A DNA stretch of 64,000 nt from Metallosphaera yellowstonensis MK1 (GCF_000243315.1 NZ_JH597768.1:365322-429321); one strand, 5' to 3'; counted from the stretch's first letter, positions 29,645 to 39,361 are shown. Numbers and translations: made by a program. Notes: a model not told the origin generated them from the letters alone.

Positions 29645-30147
29645 TTGACTAATCTCATCCCCAAAACGAGCTGTCCATCCCTGCCTATAAACCTGACCTC
29701 ACATCCATTTTCCTTAGTACTGGTAGTGACAGAGTAGACACAATTTCTCCTCTTCACTACTCCTAGATCTATAAGCATCCTATTTACGAGAGAACAGTTT
29801 GGATCTAAGTTGCCCAGGCACGCGGAGCCAACCCTCATCTGATATTTAGAGGGGAAGTCTGCGAGGAGGGTTACGCCATCTATCTTGAACTCATAGAGAG
29901 GAGAGTGGAGAGTCAAATCGTAGACGACCAACTTGCTGGGATTTCCCTTTCTAGAAGAAACAACGAGCAGTAGCCTCGCGCCCAAGATATTAGAAGCTTC
30001 TATCACTTCTGAGATGCTTCTCCTCCCTCTATTTATTTTCAGCGAACTAGGTATCATAAATTCTAAACCATTTAAAAAACTCCTAACTCTTGTGGAGGGA
30101 TCTCTTGAACTAGTGAGGATTACCTCAACTTGGTGTGTAAGCCGCAC
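29641..30147 (-). CDS. Brix-domain ribosome biogenesis protein
   Basis: This is a 168-residue archaeal relative of Imp4/Brx1, which chaperone rRNA during subunit assembly. It has an early IL(T)SSRDPSTRVRSFLNGL region and ASNILGARLLLVVSSRKGNPSKLVVYDL, both typical. The GTG start lies inside the eL43 gene, giving a 23-nt overlap. Confidence 0.85.
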   Translation of the reverse strand: MRLTHQVEVILTSSRDPSTRVRSFLNGLEFMIPSSLKINRGRRSISEVIEASNILGARLLLVVSSRKGNPSKLVVYDLTLHSPLYEFKIDGVTLLADFPSKYQMRVGSACLGNLDPNCSLVNRMLIDLGVVKRRNCVYSVTTSTKENGCEVRFIGRDGQLVLGMRLVK

Positions 30148-30343
30148 CTGCCCACTTACTCCCGCACTTTCTACATTGCCATACGCCTGAGGCTATCCTG
30201 TAAACCTTCCCTTTTGTCTTACACACTGGACATAAGTGATCGCTATACCTCTTTTCCATTATTTCGCTCCACTTCTTCCTCAAAGAGGAGCCATATCTGG
30301 CTCCGAACCTGCCGGCAATCTTCGACCTCTTATTACCTGTCAT
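30125..30343 (-). CDS. rpl37ae: Ribosomal protein eL43 (L37Ae)
   Basis: This is a 72-residue zinc-finger protein with cysteine pairs CPVC and CRKC near residues 38-41 and 57-60. Its ATG overlaps the rrp42 stop (ATGA). Confidence 0.95.
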   Translation of the reverse strand: MTGNKRSKIAGRFGARYGSSLRKKWSEIMEKRYSDHLCPVCKTKGKVYRIASGVWQCRKCGSKWAGAAYTPS

Positions 30344-31185
30344 CTGTTGTCACCTGAAACGATCGAAACGTACTTTTTAAGCTCTTCGAATAGCCTCTGG
30401 CTCGTAAGGGATGCCATGGATTCTGCTGCTTCGACTTCCTGAGATGAGAAGCTACCTTCACCGCTCTTCTGTATTCCGACTATATGACCATCATTAATGT
30501 AAGAGAACGATATCTTGGCGTCCATAATACCTTCTTCTTCCAGGTCTGGATCTATTACTAAGAACTTACCTATTTTAGCCACAGTGACTGTAACGACCGG
30601 ATACTTGAGTGGAAATGAGACTACTTTCTCCTCCTTGTTTATTTTTACAGATCCATCCTCCTTAACGACCTTAGGTAATTTGGTATCGTAAAGTGCAGCT
30701 ACTGCTGCCAAGGTACAAGCGTCAAGCACATTACCTCCATAATCTAGGACTGAAATGTCCACCCACACGGTCCACACCCTTTTCCCCTCCTCTATTACGA
30801 GAGAGGATAGATCTATCGATTTTGAGTCTCTTAGGCTCCTATCTACAACCCTAGAGAGCTCTATGGCGTTTTCATCTGGTGGGCCCGGCTCGAAGGTCTC
30901 ATACGCCAGAGGAAGGAGCTCTGCGTTCACTACCAGATTTCCTTGGGCTGGAGTATCTGGATACGGTTCGTCCTCCTCAATCTTTACCCCAGCGAGTACG
31001 GTGGTGTCTCCCAATCTCACTAGTGCAGAGCCGTCGGCCTTCTTGGCGTACCCTAACGTAATAGAAATTGGTCTGTAGTCCGTGAATTTTCTGCCATCAG
31101 TTCTAGTTCCCTTTTCAAGCAGACTTACTATACTCTCTTTCTTTATGAGCGGAATTACGTTCTCGTTTGATGGTGTAACAGACAT
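30340..31185 (-). CDS. rrp42: Exosome subunit Rrp42
   Basis: This is a 281-residue RNase PH-fold protein without its own catalytic site. It pairs with Rrp41 to form the hexameric ring of the archaeal exosome. RTDGRKFTDYRPISI and the ring-core regions match Sulfolobus Rrp42. It directly follows rrp41 with no gap. Confidence 0.96.
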   Translation of the reverse strand: MSVTPSNENVIPLIKKESIVSLLEKGTRTDGRKFTDYRPISITLGYAKKADGSALVRLGDTTVLAGVKIEEDEPYPDTPAQGNLVVNAELLPLAYETFEPGPPDENAIELSRVVDRSLRDSKSIDLSSLVIEEGKRVWTVWVDISVLDYGGNVLDACTLAAVAALYDTKLPKVVKEDGSVKINKEEKVVSFPLKYPVVTVTVAKIGKFLVIDPDLEEEGIMDAKISFSYINDGHIVGIQKSGEGSFSSQEVEAAESMASLTSQRLFEELKKYVSIVSGDNR

Positions 31186-31923
31186 CTACACACCCTCCTC
31201 CTTAAGCTCTGACAGTCTGCTCCTAAGTACGTCTTTCTCTAGGTTGTATATCGTGTTAATTCCCTTGTATGCTAAGTCTAGTGCTTGCTTGAATTCTTCC
31301 CTAGACATATGACCATTTAGTTGAATGAGCGTGATCTGGCCCAATGAGGGCATCATTGCCACAGGCATATCAGCTTCTCCCCACATATCCTCTGGTTCAT
31401 TAAGGTCAAGGACTATAACTCCATCAGCTTTTCCAACAGCAACTGCAGCTATTATATCTCTAACTGGTATACCAGCATCAACCACCGCCAACGAGGCTGC
31501 CATGAGTGACGCTAACCTAGTTCCTGCATCCGCTTGTATCACCTCCATGAAGATATCTATGGAGGACCTAGGAAATTGTTCAACCAATATGGAGGACTCC
31601 AAAGCCTCTCTAATAACCTTTGATAACTCTATTTCCCTTCGACTCGGTGCAGGACTTTTCCTCTCATCGGTAGAGAACGGCGTCATGTGGTACCTTACTC
31701 TCAGAACCGCTCTGTTGGGGAGGGCCAAATGTCTCGGATGCATTTCCCTAGGGCCGTACACAGCAGCTATTATTTTCGTGTTTCCTACCTCTACCAAAGA
31801 AGATCCATCTGCGTTCTTGAGAACCCCTATCTCTATCTTCATTGGTCTTAATTCGTCTGGTCTCCTGCCGTCAAGTCTTCTGCCGTCCTCAAGGATCAAT
31901 CTAGGCTTCTGGACTTGCAACAT
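31186..31923 (-). CDS. rrp41: Exosome catalytic subunit Rrp41
   Basis: This is the phosphorolytic 3'-5' RNase of the exosome. [14 protein letters not shown] carries the phosphate-binding arginines, and [14 protein letters not shown] the catalytic acid region. I start at the ATG at 31923 (MLQVQKPRL, 245 residues), which has GGTGA upstream; homologs agree. An earlier ATG lies deeper in rrp4. Confidence 0.96.
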   Translation of the reverse strand: MLQVQKPRLILEDGRRLDGRRPDELRPMKIEIGVLKNADGSSLVEVGNTKIIAAVYGPREMHPRHLALPNRAVLRVRYHMTPFSTDERKSPAPSRREIELSKVIREALESSILVEQFPRSSIDIFMEVIQADAGTRLASLMAASLAVVDAGIPVRDIIAAVAVGKADGVIVLDLNEPEDMWGEADMPVAMMPSLGQITLIQLNGHMSREEFKQALDLAYKGINTIYNLEKDVLRSRLSELKEEGV

Positions 31924-32635
31924 TCTTATCACCCAATGCTTCACGGATCAGTTTTTTAATTCTATCAGTCAAACCCTTGGTATGGGACTCCTTCTCAATT
32001 GTTCTTATAGCCATTATGAGTATATTCTCTTTCTCCTTAGAAGGACAGTTAGCCCAAACTCTTCCATTTTGAGCAACTAATATCTCGCAACCAGTTTCTG
32101 AAATCAGCATCTCCAACATACTCTTCCCCTTTCCTACTACTCTAGGAACTTTTACTGGCATGATATCTATTACTATCCCTGAAGATACTCTCCCAAGCCC
32201 CTTACCCTTTACCGACAACACCGGATCAGTAGTTCTATCGAAACTATCTACCTTCGCTATGATATAATCACCTACATCTATGTATCTCCTCAGGTCCTCT
32301 CCTACATTGGCCGGTCTACCCAAGAGCGAGGATGCAGGCAGATATGCAGAGTATGGTGCCTTGATGTCAGTCATCCAGCCGTACAGTTCCACGTCCTCCA
32401 CTAATCCTACAACGGTGTCTCCGACCTTAGGGTAATAGAACGAACCCTCCAGGGGAATGACCTCAAAGGTAGACTCTCTAACTTCCAATAGTCCAAGTAC
32501 AGAAGAGTAGTACTTGTTTCCCTGTTTTATGATGTAGGGAGACCACGGTATTTGAAAGTTACCTTCGGCTATGAGATCCCCAGGAGCGACGATGGATCTA
32601 GACTGGAGATAGATTTTATTATTATTTCCCGACAT
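31901..32635 (-). CDS. rrp4: Exosome RNA-binding cap subunit Rrp4
   Basis: This is a 244-residue protein with an N-terminal domain, an S1 domain (about residues 70-145) and a KH domain ([15 protein letters not shown]). It recruits RNA, favouring A-rich tails, to the Rrp41/42 ring. It overlaps rrp41 by about 23 nt. Confidence 0.96.
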   Translation of the reverse strand: MSGNNNKIYLQSRSIVAPGDLIAEGNFQIPWSPYIIKQGNKYYSSVLGLLEVRESTFEVIPLEGSFYYPKVGDTVVGLVEDVELYGWMTDIKAPYSAYLPASSLLGRPANVGEDLRRYIDVGDYIIAKVDSFDRTTDPVLSVKGKGLGRVSSGIVIDIMPVKVPRVVGKGKSMLEMLISETGCEILVAQNGRVWANCPSKEKENILIMAIRTIEKESHTKGLTDRIKKLIREALGDKNVASPEA

Positions 32636-32636
32636 T

Positions 32637-33335
32637 TCACTTCACTTGAATTACTCTGACCTCTATTTCTCCTTTAGTTATAGAGTTTAACTTATCTATA
32701 ACATCCTGCTGAGCTCCTGCTGGGATCTCGATTTCGGCTATGAGGGTTCCATCGGCTAACCAATTTGATTTCTTCACGTTCCCCAAAGACTGTAGCTGTT
32801 GTCTAACTCTCCCAGCATATTTCTGTGAAACCCTGATTTCCAGTAATGCCTTGGCGATCTTGATTGGAATTATCTTGGTGAGCTCGTGAATGATTTGCAG
32901 GGCTTGAGACTCTATATCCTTGTTTATGTCTATTTGAACCTTGGTTTGCTCTAACGCCATCTCTAATCTGGAAGGGGGTATTGGTAAGTTAGTCTTTGGA
33001 TCTACAGCGTTCCTATGTATGAAATCTATTATCTGCTTTCTCTTATTCTCTAAGATCTCTTTCCTTTGCTCAGCTGTCACTGGTATTTCGCCCTTGAGTA
33101 TTATCTCCCTTGATATTGCCTCAAAGTCTGTGGTCCCAAAGACCTTCTTAAGAGAAGAAGGAGAAGCCTTTAGGCCCTTCTTAACGTCCTTATATATGGT
33201 GTCTGACACAACGATGTCCGATATCGAAATACTCTTTCCCTGTCTTAGGGCCATTGCTTCCTTTGGTTTAACAAGAATTTCAAACCTCTCTCCGTGACTT
33301 TCGTACTTGGCCACCACGTAGTCCTTTGGCCCCAT
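32637..33335 (-). CDS. SBDS family ribosome maturation protein
   Basis: This is a 232-residue homolog of Sdo1/SBDS, which with EF-2-like GTPases releases anti-association factors from the large subunit. [19 protein letters not shown] and [12 protein letters not shown] are diagnostic of the N-terminal domain. It lies between rrp4 and psmA, the conserved order. Confidence 0.95.
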   Translation of the reverse strand: MGPKDYVVAKYESHGERFEILVKPKEAMALRQGKSISISDIVVSDTIYKDVKKGLKASPSSLKKVFGTTDFEAISREIILKGEIPVTAEQRKEILENKRKQIIDFIHRNAVDPKTNLPIPPSRLEMALEQTKVQIDINKDIESQALQIIHELTKIIPIKIAKALLEIRVSQKYAGRVRQQLQSLGNVKKSNWLADGTLIAEIEIPAGAQQDVIDKLNSITKGEIEVRVIQVK

Positions 33336-33344
33336 ATATTTTTA

Positions 33345-34073
33345 TCACCCTAATTTCTGGAGGTAACTCGTCCTCTCCTCTAAACTCATTTTCCTAAATA
33401 GTCCTGTGTCCCTCGTGGCATATCCTACTTCGACGTTGCTCGGACTCAGCTTCTCTCCAGGTTTCAGAGTAGCTTTAAGTGAATTGAGTGCTAACATGAC
33501 TGTTTCCTCGACATTAAGGTCCTCTCTATAGTTCTTCTCTAAGTACTCAGTGGCACTATAGCCTCCCTGACCTATCGCTACAGCCTGATAGGGCATAAAC
33601 TGCCCACTGGGTTCAGTCATGAAGAGCTTGGTCACTCCTCTGTCGACTCCCCCTACTATGAGGGCCACACCAAAAGGTCTAACTCCTCCGTGCTGAGTGT
33701 ACATCTGTTTAACGTCCGATATTAACTTAGTGAGGTAGTCTATGCTTATCGGTTCATCGTAGACTAGTCTATGTTGTAGTGAGGAATTCCTGGCATAATC
33801 TATTAAGATCCTTCCATCAGACGCCAAACCTGCGAAGCTACAGCCGACATGGTCATCAAGAAGATACACCTTCTCTATACTATCCACATCGAGCAGTTGG
33901 GACGCCTTCTTCTTTTCGCCTATAATAACTACTGCACTCTTAGTCTTAACTCCGAGGGTGGTCCATCCCTTCTTAACGGCCTCAAAGGCATAGTCGACTT
34001 GATAAAGCGACCCATCTGGGGAAAAGATCGTGATAGCCCTATCGTATCCCATGGCTGCTGGTCCAAAAGCCAT
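33345..34073 (-). CDS. psmA: Proteasome alpha subunit
   Basis: This is a 242-residue outer-ring subunit of the 20S proteasome. The N-terminal YDRAITIFSPDGSLYQVDYA motif (H0 helix and gate) is diagnostic. It is upstream of the exosome genes, as in most archaea. The activating ATPase PAN is at 56.7 kb. Confidence 0.97.
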   Translation of the reverse strand: MAFGPAAMGYDRAITIFSPDGSLYQVDYAFEAVKKGWTTLGVKTKSAVVIIGEKKKASQLLDVDSIEKVYLLDDHVGCSFAGLASDGRILIDYARNSSLQHRLVYDEPISIDYLTKLISDVKQMYTQHGGVRPFGVALIVGGVDRGVTKLFMTEPSGQFMPYQAVAIGQGGYSATEYLEKNYREDLNVEETVMLALNSLKATLKPGEKLSPSNVEVGYATRDTGLFRKMSLEERTSYLQKLG

Positions 34074-34121
34074 TTTTCCTCAGACTATTACGATGGCTAC
34101 AGGCTAATAAAAGTGTCATAA

Positions 34122-34181
34122 ACGAATCAGATCGTCGCAGAGAACATCATAATACAGTCTGGAGCGGCGTCATCATCTATT
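34122..34181 (-). ncRNA. Probable C/D-box guide sRNA
   Basis: On the minus strand the order is ATGATGA (C box, 34170-34176), 12 nt, CTGT (D'-like), ATT, ATGATGT (C'-like, 34144-34150), 13 nt, then CTGA (D box, 34127-34130). Spacing and total size fit archaeal C/D guide RNAs. The D guide TCTCTGCGACGAT would direct 2'-O-methylation of an RNA containing ATCGTCGCAGAGA. The C box begins directly after the Pop5 stop codon, so the RNA may be processed from the rnp2 transcript. Boundaries are approximate and the target is not identified. Confidence 0.65.
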
Positions 34182-34608
34182 GTCTCATGAGGTGTTTGGC
34201 CTTTTTTAAACTTCCGGTGGTCCTAACGGGGACTAGAAGAATCTCCTTATCCTCAACGGACTTGACGAAAGGAAGAGCTGCTAAGACTGCCTTATAACCT
34301 AGACGGTTAGTGGAGATTATTCCGCTCATCCTTCCCGGATCATAGATCACGACCCTAGGGTTAGATATATCGAGCCAGACCTTACCCAAGAGCTCCTGTA
34401 GGGCCATTCTTATCTGTTTTTCCATGTCCTGAACGTTGATGTCATCATGATCCGACAAGACCTTAAATACGATGTACCTTTTTTTGTTCTTTCTCAGGGT
34501 TAGTCTAGGAACCTTGGGTTTTAGCTCCTCACTCTTTCTACGAAATGATAGGTAGGTTAGCGTCACAAGCCATACAATTAATAAGATATCAATAATTAGC
34601 TGAAGCAT
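34177..34608 (-). CDS. rnp2: RNase P protein component 2 (Pop5) with an N-terminal membrane helix
   Basis: Pop5 supports the catalytic domain of RNase P RNA together with Rpp30. The core begins near residue 43 (KRYIVFKVLSDHDDINVQDMEKQI) and ends in KAVLAALPFVKSV. Ahead of it, residues 2-22 (LQLIIDILLIVWLVTLTYLSF) form a strongly hydrophobic helix followed by a basic linker. No later start codon precedes the core, so the extension appears genuine. It overlaps rnp3 by 20 nt. Confidence 0.88.
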   Translation of the reverse strand: MLQLIIDILLIVWLVTLTYLSFRRKSEELKPKVPRLTLRKNKKRYIVFKVLSDHDDINVQDMEKQIRMALQELLGKVWLDISNPRVVIYDPGRMSGIISTNRLGYKAVLAALPFVKSVEDKEILLVPVRTTGSLKKAKHLMRQ

Positions 34609-35140
34609 TTCTATACAGCTCCAAAGGGAAACTGTATATCCACGTTAGGGCTAACGGTGACGATGCTCCTAAGATTAGCAAATAGTTAAGCTTGGAGATC
34701 GGGCTCCAAACTTCAGATATTTTAGAAGGACAGCTCGAGAAAACGGTCTTAAGCCCACGGTTTCCTAACTCTATTGCCCTCCTAACCACTTCGTGCGATG
34801 AGGAGCGGAGCCAAACCTCAACAAATTTTCCCTTCCTGACCATAAGTCTGACCAGAGGTCTCTTGTATAGATGGAGATTCGTATTATCGAGCACGATACA
34901 ACACACTCTTTCATCGTTTATGACCTTGATGAGACTATCCCTAGAGTTAGGTCTGAAGAAGACCAGATGTCCCCTGCTAAAGGCCTTATCTATCTCCCCA
35001 TGTGGATACTTCTCTGCAGTCAACGTGATCCTACCTATTGTTGCAACAGCTCCCCCTCCCTCGATCAGAAACGATGAATAGCCTATTTTCTTCAGTATGG
35101 GGATCAGGGCCTCATTTCGCAGACATGTTTCTACTAACAA
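34589..35140 (-). CDS. rnp3: RNase P protein component 3 (Rpp30)
   Basis: This is a 183-residue TIM-barrel-like partner of Pop5. It is short compared with euryarchaeal Rpp30 but typical for Sulfolobales. FVEVWLRSSSHEVVRRAIELGNRG and the final SPLALTWIYSFPLE match the family. It overlaps both neighbours. Confidence 0.83.
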   Translation of the reverse strand: MLVETCLRNEALIPILKKIGYSSFLIEGGGAVATIGRITLTAEKYPHGEIDKAFSRGHLVFFRPNSRDSLIKVINDERVCCIVLDNTNLHLYKRPLVRLMVRKGKFVEVWLRSSSHEVVRRAIELGNRGLKTVFSSCPSKISEVWSPISKLNYLLILGASSPLALTWIYSFPLELYRNASANY

Positions 35141-35555
35141 TCTCCTTCAGTTCCTCCATAAATCTCTCCTTAGATCCCTTAATGCTTATAATTAGCTTGA
35201 CCACGTCTTCACCGTCCTTTAGAAAGACCCTATTACTCGACAAAAGTGCCTGTTTATCTATCCTGAGATAGATTTTGCTCCCCTCTACTCTGTTGGGCAT
35301 TGTGGAAATCATGAAAATCAGGTCTGCTACTTCCATCCTCTTGATTATTGCCTTTGTCGCGTTAGTTGCACGCTCTCCTCCTAACTCCACCCTTAGAGCA
35401 ATTATGGGATCGCCGTAATGACCAGAGAGCTCTTCCTTATGAAATTCGACACCTTGATAAGTTTCCCCTAAAAGGTCAGCAAGGGCCTTCCTTATCTTTT
35501 CCTCATCTTCCGTAGCATAGCAGAAGGTCGACACGGACAGTCTCTGTACCTTCAT
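35112..35555 (-). CDS. Conserved RNA-binding protein of the COG1325 family
   Basis: This is a 147-residue protein long predicted to be exosome-associated from its gene neighbourhood. It has an N-terminal VQRLSVSTFCYATEDEEKIRKAL region and a C-terminal IKGSKERFMEELKEIV helix. It sits between eL15 and Rpp30. Its function is not established. Confidence 0.8.
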   Translation of the reverse strand: MKVQRLSVSTFCYATEDEEKIRKALADLLGETYQGVEFHKEELSGHYGDPIIALRVELGGERATNATKAIIKRMEVADLIFMISTMPNRVEGSKIYLRIDKQALLSSNRVFLKDGEDVVKLIISIKGSKERFMEELKEIVSRNMSAK

Positions 35556-35560
35556 GACAC

Positions 35561-36211
35561 CTACTTTCCTGGTATTCTATCGTAGTTCTGCAGTCTATAA
35601 TACTTTGAGGCCTCGTGCCTCTTCTTTTGAATTCTCTCCCTCTTCTTCTTCACTATCTTGTAGTGCTGGGTTCCCTTAAGCCCTCTGGATTTAAGCAGGC
35701 CTCTAGCCCTCTTCCCTGCTGACGTAAGACCTCTGAATACTCTCCTAGTGTTAGCGGGATCTCTGAGCCACTTGTATGCTGGATCTGACGCTATAACTGG
35801 GTGATTGGGATCCACTAAAATTACTTCAAAGTACTTGTATAGTCCGTCCTCTGCGACATAGTAACTACCTAAAACTTGCATATTTGGATATTTCCTTGCA
35901 GCCTTTTCTTCAGCTATTAGTTGAAGACTCTTAGCTGGAGAGAACCCGTAGACGCCCATCCTCTTTGGTCTTCTTCCACTGTTGGGTCTAGGTTTCTCCC
36001 TCCCTCCCCTAGTAACCTTCACCCTCACAACAATAAATCCTTGTTTAGCCTTGTACCCCAAAGATCTAGCTTTATCTAACCTAGTAGGTTTCTCTATTCT
36101 AGTAACAGTATGTTGTTTCCTCCATTCTATTAGCCTGTTTCTCAGTACATCCTTTTTCCAATCCTCACTCCTCCAGGTTTCCGCCATCAGCTGATAGGCA
36201 GAAGCGACCAT
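35561..36211 (-). CDS. rpl15e: Ribosomal protein eL15
   Basis: This is a 216-residue basic large-subunit protein. [39 protein letters not shown] and [11 protein letters not shown] are diagnostic. It heads the RNase P-proteasome-exosome run. Confidence 0.96.
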   Translation of the reverse strand: MVASAYQLMAETWRSEDWKKDVLRNRLIEWRKQHTVTRIEKPTRLDKARSLGYKAKQGFIVVRVKVTRGGREKPRPNSGRRPKRMGVYGFSPAKSLQLIAEEKAARKYPNMQVLGSYYVAEDGLYKYFEVILVDPNHPVIASDPAYKWLRDPANTRRVFRGLTSAGKRARGLLKSRGLKGTQHYKIVKKKRERIQKKRHEASKYYRLQNYDRIPGK

Positions 36212-36285
36212 TGTTCACTCATCCCATAATGCTAGAAGCCGACTACTTAAAAAACTGAACGGTGCCTCTATTCAGTGATCAAGTA

Positions 36286-37488
36286 ATGATAAGTGTAGGC
36301 CTAATAGGCAAGACAAACGTCGGTAAGAGTACCTTCTTTGCTGCCGCCACCCTAATGGACGTAGAGATAGCGAACAGGCCTTTCGTTACCATCGAGCCTA
36401 ATGTAGGAATAGCCTACGCCAAGAAGAAATGTGTTCATGTGGAGCTGGGGGTGAAGTGTAATCCGAAGAATTCGCTTTGTATTAAGGACTTCAGGTTCAT
36501 TCCCGTGAGACTCATAGATGTAGCTGGGTTAATACCTGGAGCACATGAGGGGAGAGGGCTCGGTAACAAATTTCTCGATGACTTGAGGAAAGCTGATGTA
36601 CTTATCCACGTCATTGACGCTAGTGGATCCACAAACGAGGAAGGACAACCAGTACCTCCAGGAAGTAGGAATCCTGAGGAGGATTTGGCTTTTATTGAGA
36701 CGGAGCTAGACGAGTGGTTCCTGTCCATAATAAAGAAAGACTGGGAGAAGTTCGCTAGGACCACCGATTTAAGCGGTAAAGATATGGTTGAAGCGCTTCT
36801 ATCCAAGATGTCTGGAGTTTCCGTTAATAGAAGGCATATAATTAAAGCGCTAAAACTCAGCAGTCTAGAAAACGTAAAATTGATGCATTGGGGAGAAGAG
36901 GGTCTTAGGAAGTTTAGCCACACTCTAAGAGTGGTCTCTAAACCGATAGTCATAGCGGCGAACAAGTCCGACTTGCCAGTATCCAGGGACAACATAAAGA
37001 GGCTTCAATCCAAGTTTAAACATGTAGTCCCAGTCAGTGCAGAATCGGAGTTGGCCCTCCGCAGAGCCTCTAGGTCAGGAATTATAGATTACGTACCAGG
37101 TGAAGCTAACTTCACTATTCTGAAGAGACTTGACGAAAGACAAACGAAGGCGATGAATTACATAAAGACAAACGTATTAGACGTTTATGGCACAACAGGA
37201 GTACAGGATGCGCTAAATGAGGCTGTCTTCTCGGCACTAGAGATGATAGCAGTATATCCAGTGGAGGACGAAAGGAAATTCACAAACAGAGACGGGGATG
37301 TTCTTCCCGATGTCTTCCTCATGGAGAAGGGTTCTACCCCAAAAGATCTTGCCCTAGCTATCCACACGGATCTAGGTAGAGGTTTCCTTTACGCCATCGA
37401 CGCCAAAAGGAGGATGAGAGTCGGAGAAGAATACTTACTTCAAGATAACGACGTGATAAAGATAGTGTCGTCCACCGCTAGGCCTTGA
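36286..37488 (+). CDS. YchF/OBG-family GTPase
   Basis: This is a translation-associated P-loop NTPase, probably ribosome-linked. G1 is GKTNVGKST, G3 is DVAGLIPGAHEGRGLG, and G4 is NKSD, the form that favours GTP rather than ATP. A TGS domain covers roughly the last 70 residues. I start at the ATG at 36286 (400 residues, MISVGLIGKTNVG), which has GTGAT upstream and matches homologs; a GTG lies eight codons earlier. It overlaps the convergent sugar nucleotidyltransferase by 11 nt. Confidence 0.93.
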   Translation: MISVGLIGKTNVGKSTFFAAATLMDVEIANRPFVTIEPNVGIAYAKKKCVHVELGVKCNPKNSLCIKDFRFIPVRLIDVAGLIPGAHEGRGLGNKFLDDLRKADVLIHVIDASGSTNEEGQPVPPGSRNPEEDLAFIETELDEWFLSIIKKDWEKFARTTDLSGKDMVEALLSKMSGVSVNRRHIIKALKLSSLENVKLMHWGEEGLRKFSHTLRVVSKPIVIAANKSDLPVSRDNIKRLQSKFKHVVPVSAESELALRRASRSGIIDYVPGEANFTILKRLDERQTKAMNYIKTNVLDVYGTTGVQDALNEAVFSALEMIAVYPVEDERKFTNRDGDVLPDVFLMEKGSTPKDLALAIHTDLGRGFLYAIDAKRRMRVGEEYLLQDNDVIKIVSSTARP

Positions 37489-38698
37489 AGAGTTCTCCTT
37501 TACCCACATCCCTGTTTACTACAGCCCCTGGATATACTCTCGCATATGCGCCTATCTTTACTCCTGGAAGAATTGAAACATTTATCCCAGTCCTGACATG
37601 TCCTCCAACCACGGTGCCCATCTTTTTCCTGCCGGTATTTTCTCTCACTCCCTTAACGATCATGTATACTTCCTTTTCATCGAATCTCAGGTTCGCAACT
37701 AGAGTTCCGGCCCCGAAATTCACATCTTCACAAATCACGCTATCTCCTATGTAGCTGAGGTGAGGGATCTTGGTATTCTCCATTATCACTGATTCTTTGA
37801 CCTCCACAAAAGAGCCCACCTTTACATTCTCCACTAATACAGTGTAAGGTCTGACGTAGGAGTTGGGCCCTACAGTAGACCCCCTCCCTATATAGGCTGG
37901 ACCTTCTATCCTGGTACCTGAGAGTACTTTAGCGCCTTCCTCAACTATTACTTTTCCGACTATTCTCACCCCATCCTCTATTTCGCCCTCTATTTTACCT
38001 TTCTCCTTATTCAGAGCCTTCACGTTTGCCTCCAAGAGATCCCAAGGTCTGCCGATATCAACCCAGTCCCCTCGATGTTCAATAACCTTAATTTTCTCCT
38101 GTTTCGCCATTTTCATCACAGCGTCGGTTAATTCGTACTCCCCTCTAGGTGAGACTTGAAGCCCATCTACATAAGAGAAGATTGAGGAAGAAAGCTTGTA
38201 CACACCTCCGTTAATCAAACTTGATGGGGGATTAGGACTCTTCTCCAAAATGGCTTGAAGATAACCTTCTGAGTCCACGAGAAGCGAACCGTACTTTGTG
38301 GGATCCTTGACCCAAACACCTAACATTGCATTGCCCTCATGTATAACTAGTTTCTCTAGGGCCTCCCTTTCCACAACCACATCGCCGTATATCACCAACA
38401 CATCTTCGCTAGAGGGTTTAACGTAGGAAAGAGCGCCTCCGGTTCCCCTTCTCTCTCCCTGTTCTACTATCTCGAGACCCTCGAGCCTTGAAAAGAACTT
38501 ACCATACTCTTCCCCGCCTTCATCAGACCCTTTAGAAACAACCACGGATATCTTTGCATCATTGATTACATCCTTCACGATCCTAATTGTCCTCTCTATC
38601 AAAGAACTTCCTAAAATGGGGACGAAGGGCTTCGGTCTAGTGTGGGTTATAGGTTCTAGTCTCTCTCCTTTACCCGCCGCTAGGAGCACTACCCTCAA
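37478..38698 (-). CDS. Bifunctional sugar-1-phosphate nucleotidyltransferase/acetyltransferase (GlmU-like)
   Basis: The N-terminal half (residues 1-235) is a nucleotidyltransferase with GKGERLEPITHTRPKP and the metal aspartate in IYGDVV. The C-terminal half is a left-handed beta-helix of hexapeptide repeats (VGSFVEVKESVI, GAGTLVANLRF, TGINVSILPGVKIGA). Domain order and length (406) match the characterised Sulfolobus enzyme that makes UDP-GlcNAc and dTDP-glucose. It overlaps the end of the eS1 gene by 29 nt. Confidence 0.9.
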   Translation of the reverse strand: MRVVLLAAGKGERLEPITHTRPKPFVPILGSSLIERTIRIVKDVINDAKISVVVSKGSDEGGEEYGKFFSRLEGLEIVEQGERRGTGGALSYVKPSSEDVLVIYGDVVVEREALEKLVIHEGNAMLGVWVKDPTKYGSLLVDSEGYLQAILEKSPNPPSSLINGGVYKLSSSIFSYVDGLQVSPRGEYELTDAVMKMAKQEKIKVIEHRGDWVDIGRPWDLLEANVKALNKEKGKIEGEIEDGVRIVGKVIVEEGAKVLSGTRIEGPAYIGRGSTVGPNSYVRPYTVLVENVKVGSFVEVKESVIMENTKIPHLSYIGDSVICEDVNFGAGTLVANLRFDEKEVYMIVKGVRENTGRKKMGTVVGGHVRTGINVSILPGVKIGAYARVYPGAVVNRDVGKGELFKA

Positions 38699-39326
38699 TA
38701 GGCTGCTTTACCTCCTCCGCCTCTTTCTCTGGGATCGAGAGGACTTTAGATTTCTCTATCTCTGCCTTCCTGAGGGGGGCTATCTTTTTGGCCTCGTTAA
38801 AAATATCGTTAGCCAGCTTGCCAAATATCATCTCTTGGACGAACTCGTTGAACGTATGGACTTCAGCACTCTTTCTCATCATTTCCTCCATTATTCTCCT
38901 TATTTCTGTGGCTTGAGCCCTGTGAACTCTGTACGCTGTGAGGGCCAAACCCTTGACCCTTATAACATAACCGTCCTTCGTAGTTACATCTATAACTTTG
39001 TTTATCTTCGAACTCTTCCTCCTAACTAACGATCGCACATAATCCCTCGATAACTCATGTCCAGCAAACCTTGTAAACAGCTTGTCCCCCTCATTCCTAC
39101 TGACCTTAAAGTAAAGGTGAACATATACCGTGCTAAAGTCTCCAGTTAGATCGTAAAGTGTGGTCTCCACTTTTCTATTCATGGCCTGAGAGGCGTCAAA
39201 TGCTGGCGTTGATCCTAGGGACACTTCGCCAAAGATTTTGGGAGACAGTATGGTGAACCACTTCTTCATTTTCCACTTATCTCTAATTGCTGATGAGCTT
39301 TGCTTGCCGCTGGATTTAGACGACAT
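38670..39326 (-). CDS. rps3ae: Ribosomal protein eS1 (S3Ae)
   Basis: This is a 218-residue small-subunit protein (DKWKMKKWFTILSPKIFGEV, and DYVRSLVRRKSSKINKV). The ATG at 39326 is favoured over an earlier in-frame ATG at 39365, because TTTTTATACC lies 26-34 nt upstream, giving a leaderless mRNA. Confidence 0.95.
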   Translation of the reverse strand: MSSKSSGKQSSSAIRDKWKMKKWFTILSPKIFGEVSLGSTPAFDASQAMNRKVETTLYDLTGDFSTVYVHLYFKVSRNEGDKLFTRFAGHELSRDYVRSLVRRKSSKINKVIDVTTKDGYVIRVKGLALTAYRVHRAQATEIRRIMEEMMRKSAEVHTFNEFVQEMIFGKLANDIFNEAKKIAPLRKAEIEKSKVLSIPEKEAEEVKQPIEGSAPSGG

Positions 39327-39350
39327 GTCAAGCAGAGATCTTCTCGAGTC

Positions 39351-39360
39351 GGTATAAAAA
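39351..39360 (-). promoter_or_regulatory. TATA box of the eS1 gene
   Basis: TTTTTATACC on the minus strand is centred 29 nt before the eS1 ATG. It lies inside the intergenic start of the preceding reading frame, which shows that eS1 can be transcribed independently of trmJ. Confidence 0.7.
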
Positions 39361-39361
39361 C

